Assembly (NCBI RefSeq): GCF_037325665.1
Contig: NC_090261.1
Span: 25,315,078-25,379,077 of the forward strand
Direction: 5' to 3'
DNA: 64,000 nt
Source: Littorina saxatilis
Taxonomy: Eukaryota > Mollusca > Gastropoda > Littorinimorpha > Littorinidae
The translations under genes were made by a program, and so were the position numbers. This document shows, in pieces, positions 44,868 through 64,000 of this stretch (its first letter is position 1; each line of letters opens with the position of its first letter). The notes under the pieces were generated by a model that saw only the letters and a list, made by a program, of their open reading frames with translations, ran no database searches and was not told where the DNA came from.

Positions 44868-45490
44868 GCGCACAAAAGGTAAAGAAAGAATGTGTGCTGT
44901 GAGATGCATCAAAGTTTTGATAATAACGGAACTACATATGCAATTGTGTGGCAAAAGCTGCTGCAGTATATTAATGGTGAAGTGGTGGGGGAGGGGCAAA
45001 GAGGAGGCCACACTGAACAGGAGAGAAATGAGCAATGTGCAAATATCTGACCACATTCTGATGGAAACAAAACCAGATCTGACAGCATCTAACAATGTGT
45101 TATGGTGAGGAATGGCAAGCTGGCATCAATGTCAAAAACTCAACAAAAACAATTAAATACAAACAAACGGCATCAGAACATTGCAGTAGTTATTATACAA
45201 CTAGATGAATCATGCTGAGCTTCCATTTGTGAGATAAGCACTGGATGCTTGATTGTACAGTACACACTGGGTCGATAATGTTGTCATCACATCTGAACAC
45301 AAACTGAACTAGAACAAAAAGACCACTGGGACTTGGACTGTCACATCCTTGGCAAGCACACACTCACACAATCACTGCCATTCCACAGACTGTCAACAGT
45401 CACAAACACTGATGCAATGAAAAAGCGAAATCCAGCTTCACAGTTTTCAATATTTCACAATAGCTAAAACATCATTTTTGATTCAATAAT

Positions 45491-45864
45491 CTCTCATGAC
45501 GGGGGCAGTGGCGTGGTGGTAAGACGTCGGCCTCCTAATCGGGAGGTCGTGAGTTCGAATCCCGGTCGCTGCCGCCTGGTGGGTTAAGAGTGGCGATTTT
45601 TCCGATCTCCCAGGTCAACTTATGTGTTAGTGACTTAACCCCCTTCGTGTGTACACGCAATCACAAGACCAAATGCGCACGGAAAAGATCCTGTAATCCA
45701 TGTCAGAGTTCGGTGGGTTAGAGAAACACGAAAATACCCAGCATGCTTCCTCCAAAAGCGGCGTATGGCTGCCTAAATGGCGGGGTAAAAACGGTCATAC
45801 ACGTAAAATTCCACTCGTGCAAAAACATGAGTGAACTTGGGAGTTTCAGCCCACGAACGCAGAA
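45491..45864 (+). mobile_element. Chimeric tRNA-headed SINE with AAG end, target duplication GATTCAATAAT
   Basis: The head (45499-45575) folds like a tRNA: A box GTGGCGTGGTGGTAAGA and B box GAGTTCGAATCCC, closed by GGGGGCAG.../...CGCTGCC. The middle domain differs from the other SINEs, but from GTGTACACGCAA (about 45648) to the end it matches the 49570 and 11729 copies. Perfect 11-bp GATTCAATAAT flanks it at 45480-45490 and 45865-45875. Not a functional tRNA, as the molecule continues into the SINE body. Confidence 0.88.
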
Positions 45865-46339
45865 GATTCAATAATGTGGCTTGGTGGTTTCCGACACAAA
45901 AAGCACCATTTGCCTTAAAGGCATTCTCCTTCTTGTGAACACGGTGTACAAGCCTGGCCAGATCTGAGAAGGTGAGCTCAACTCTTTTCACAAGGAGTGT
46001 GCCTTTAACAGATGGAATTTACAATTGAACGCCTCAACTAAAACATAATTTAGGTTAACTGGCAACATTTTCTCTTTAACATTTCTCCATCCTCAGTCTT
46101 AATTCTAAAATGAACAAATAAATTGAAAGGCAAACCAAACCTGCTAAAATCTTCTGCTTTTTCAAACCTGATTTCTTCTGAAAAATCTGTTATTATTTGT
46201 TCATACATCCACAAGTAAAAAGTTGTGTCCTTTAGTTCTTGTATTTTGTTCAGTCTCATGTTGCCACTCTAAAAAGTTGTATTTGGTTAAACCTGATTCA
46301 TGAAAGAAAGCATCCACAGGCATTGGATTGTAAAGTTAT

Positions 46340-46385
46340 GATGTTGCGCTATATAAATGCTCATTTATTATTATTATTATTATTG
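46340..46385 (+). repeat. SINE/LINE 3'-end-like fragment with (ATT)n tail
   Basis: TTGCGCTATATAAATGCTC followed by (ATT)n resembles the 3' end of widespread invertebrate retroposons. Nothing upstream could be assigned. Confidence 0.4.
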
Positions 46386-47572
46386 TCATAACACAAATAT
46401 ACACAGCACACTCTCGTGAAGAAGTCCATTTATCAGTACATGTAATTTCTAAAAACAAAACAAAATCACCCTGAAATAACTACAGCAGCTCTCACTGTCT
46501 TCGTGATGACTTGAGCACCAGATCCCCCCTTTATTATTATTTTTCTCGTGAGAAGGAAGAGAAGACCTCTCTCTCAACTTTTTGACATGATAAATATTGC
46601 ACTATGATGCTTCAAGTTTCTCTTGCCCATTTTTGTGAAGAAGCAAAACGGGCGAGAGCTTTAGGCAGCAGAGACAGAGAGAGTGGGATGACAGTGAATT
46701 GACAAGTATAAGAAGTACACAGTGTGTGGTGTAGTGCTGTATGCACACACACTGGTAACTTCATGTCTTGTGGAGGCAAGCAGGAGCAGCCAGCACCAAT
46801 ACTGTGTCTCCTCTCCTTCTCTCTGTCGAGTCCATACCCACAGCTTTCACTTCCCTTCCGCATGCCTGAGGTGTGAATAATATGCTGGCCTTGTTCCCCC
46901 CCAGTTTTCAGCTTTAGCACATGTCCATCTGCCAGAATGACCAGTCGGTGGGTACAGCACATCTGTGTCTTCAAGCTGGTCTGACCAAGGGCTGAAACCA
47001 CCTGCTGACCATCACCTGTCAATGATCCTTTCTAGGGTCACACCAAGTGATAGCTCAGTAGCCAAGTGATGGTTTTAAAGACCAGATCATCTGATAACAG
47101 CTGCTTGGTGGTAGGTGTTTAAACTGCTAAGCTTGTCTCAAACTGTGAAACATGACACTTGCAGACTTTGGTGCCCTGTTGAGCACCTCATGTAGCTGCA
47201 GACAGGAAGGGAAAGAAGGGCTGTAGCTGAAGTTCATGTTATCACAGATAGCACCACAAAGTGAAAACAGCCTGACTTTGTGTCCTTTCTCTGGCTCTTC
47301 TCACAAAACAACGCTTACCTCTCTGTCCTTCTCCCCAAGGAAGAGATGATGAATACCAGCTTCAATATCTTGCATTTCTCCACGCTCCTACAGTACAAGA
47401 GAATGCAGACTCTGGGTCCAGTCTTGCACAATTCTCCGCACTTCAAGCTTCTTTCAAGCCTTTCCTTTGTAAGGAAAAGATGTTTTACTCTGTGTCCTTT
47501 ACTTCCGAAGCTGGAAGAAAGAAGCTGGATAGTTGTAAGCAGACTTCCATCACAGCTCTATGCAAGCCGGGT

Positions 47573-64000
<16,428 letters not shown>

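Larger units (their letters stand above)
40383..47572. other. Region between convergent phosphatase and pecanex 3' ends
   Basis: Expected to hold a ~1.5 kb phosphatase 3' UTR and the pecanex 3' UTR on the other strand. Minus-strand AATAAA candidates occur at 46530-46535, near 46367 and at 44372-44377. Contents are two AAAG-tailed SINEs, a chimeric tRNA-SINE, a cluster of inverted repeats at 44183-44308, a CA run and an ATT run. Frames such as minus 47022-46612 match nothing and are taken as untranslated sequence. Confidence 0.55.

Noticed and set aside
45499-45575. tRNA gene candidate with good A and B boxes
   Set aside because: Continues into a SINE body with a target duplication around the whole unit; no terminator after the head.
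46612-47022. 136-codon minus-strand frame after the pecanex stop
   Set aside because: Most likely 3' untranslated sequence; no similarity to any family.

Overview
The window looks like nuclear DNA from a mollusc, probably a marine gastropod. The genes are split by GT-AG introns, the coding exons match animal proteins, and the introns are filled with GT/CA/GA microsatellites, tRNA-headed SINEs, Helitron-like elements ending in a CCGGG hairpin and MITEs. The gastropod assignment rests on my familiarity with these repeats and is an inference. No prokaryotic feature, CRISPR array, rRNA gene or functional tRNA gene is visible.

Region 1 (1-16.6 kb): two paralogous HSL-family (type IV) alpha/beta hydrolase genes lie tail to tail. 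The left gene (+ strand, 124-6520) enters from outside the window. The right gene (- strand, 16623-7663) is complete, with eight coding exons and 326 codons plus stop. All internal splice phases agree between the copies and four of the five complete internal exons plus the exon carrying HGGG have identical lengths, so this is an old gene duplication. The introns have diverged and carry unrelated insertions: a 0.9-kb GA/CAGA array, Helitron-like and TA-flanked elements, MITEs, a decayed Tc1/mariner copy, a tRNA-SINE, an inverted-repeat element holding telomeric repeats, and a minisatellite that has multiplied a splice donor.

Region 2 (16.6-23.4 kb): a gene-poor interval between divergent genes, with a Helitron-like copy and microsatellites. 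Region 3 (23.4-42 kb): a PPM1A/PPM1B-type metal-dependent Ser/Thr phosphatase (+ strand). Most of the catalytic domain is in one exon, followed by four confident exons and one tentative last exon. Its introns carry a SINE, two copies of an 845-bp repeat and a Tc1-like deletion derivative.

Region 4 (42-64 kb): two SINEs with clear target duplications, a chimeric tRNA-SINE, then the 3' half of a pecanex (PCNX) gene on the - strand. It has thirteen exons covering the whole Pecanex_C domain and the C-terminus, 698 codons plus stop, and its 5' part lies beyond 64000. One 6.4-kb intron is almost filled by a 5.6-kb TTAA-flanked inverted-repeat element of unknown type with degenerate internal modules.

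The three gene families have no evident common pathway. The strongest unusual signals are in the repeats: the multiplied splice donor, the telomeric-repeat element, the large TTAA element, the chimeric SINEs and two SINE insertions only about 30 bp long.
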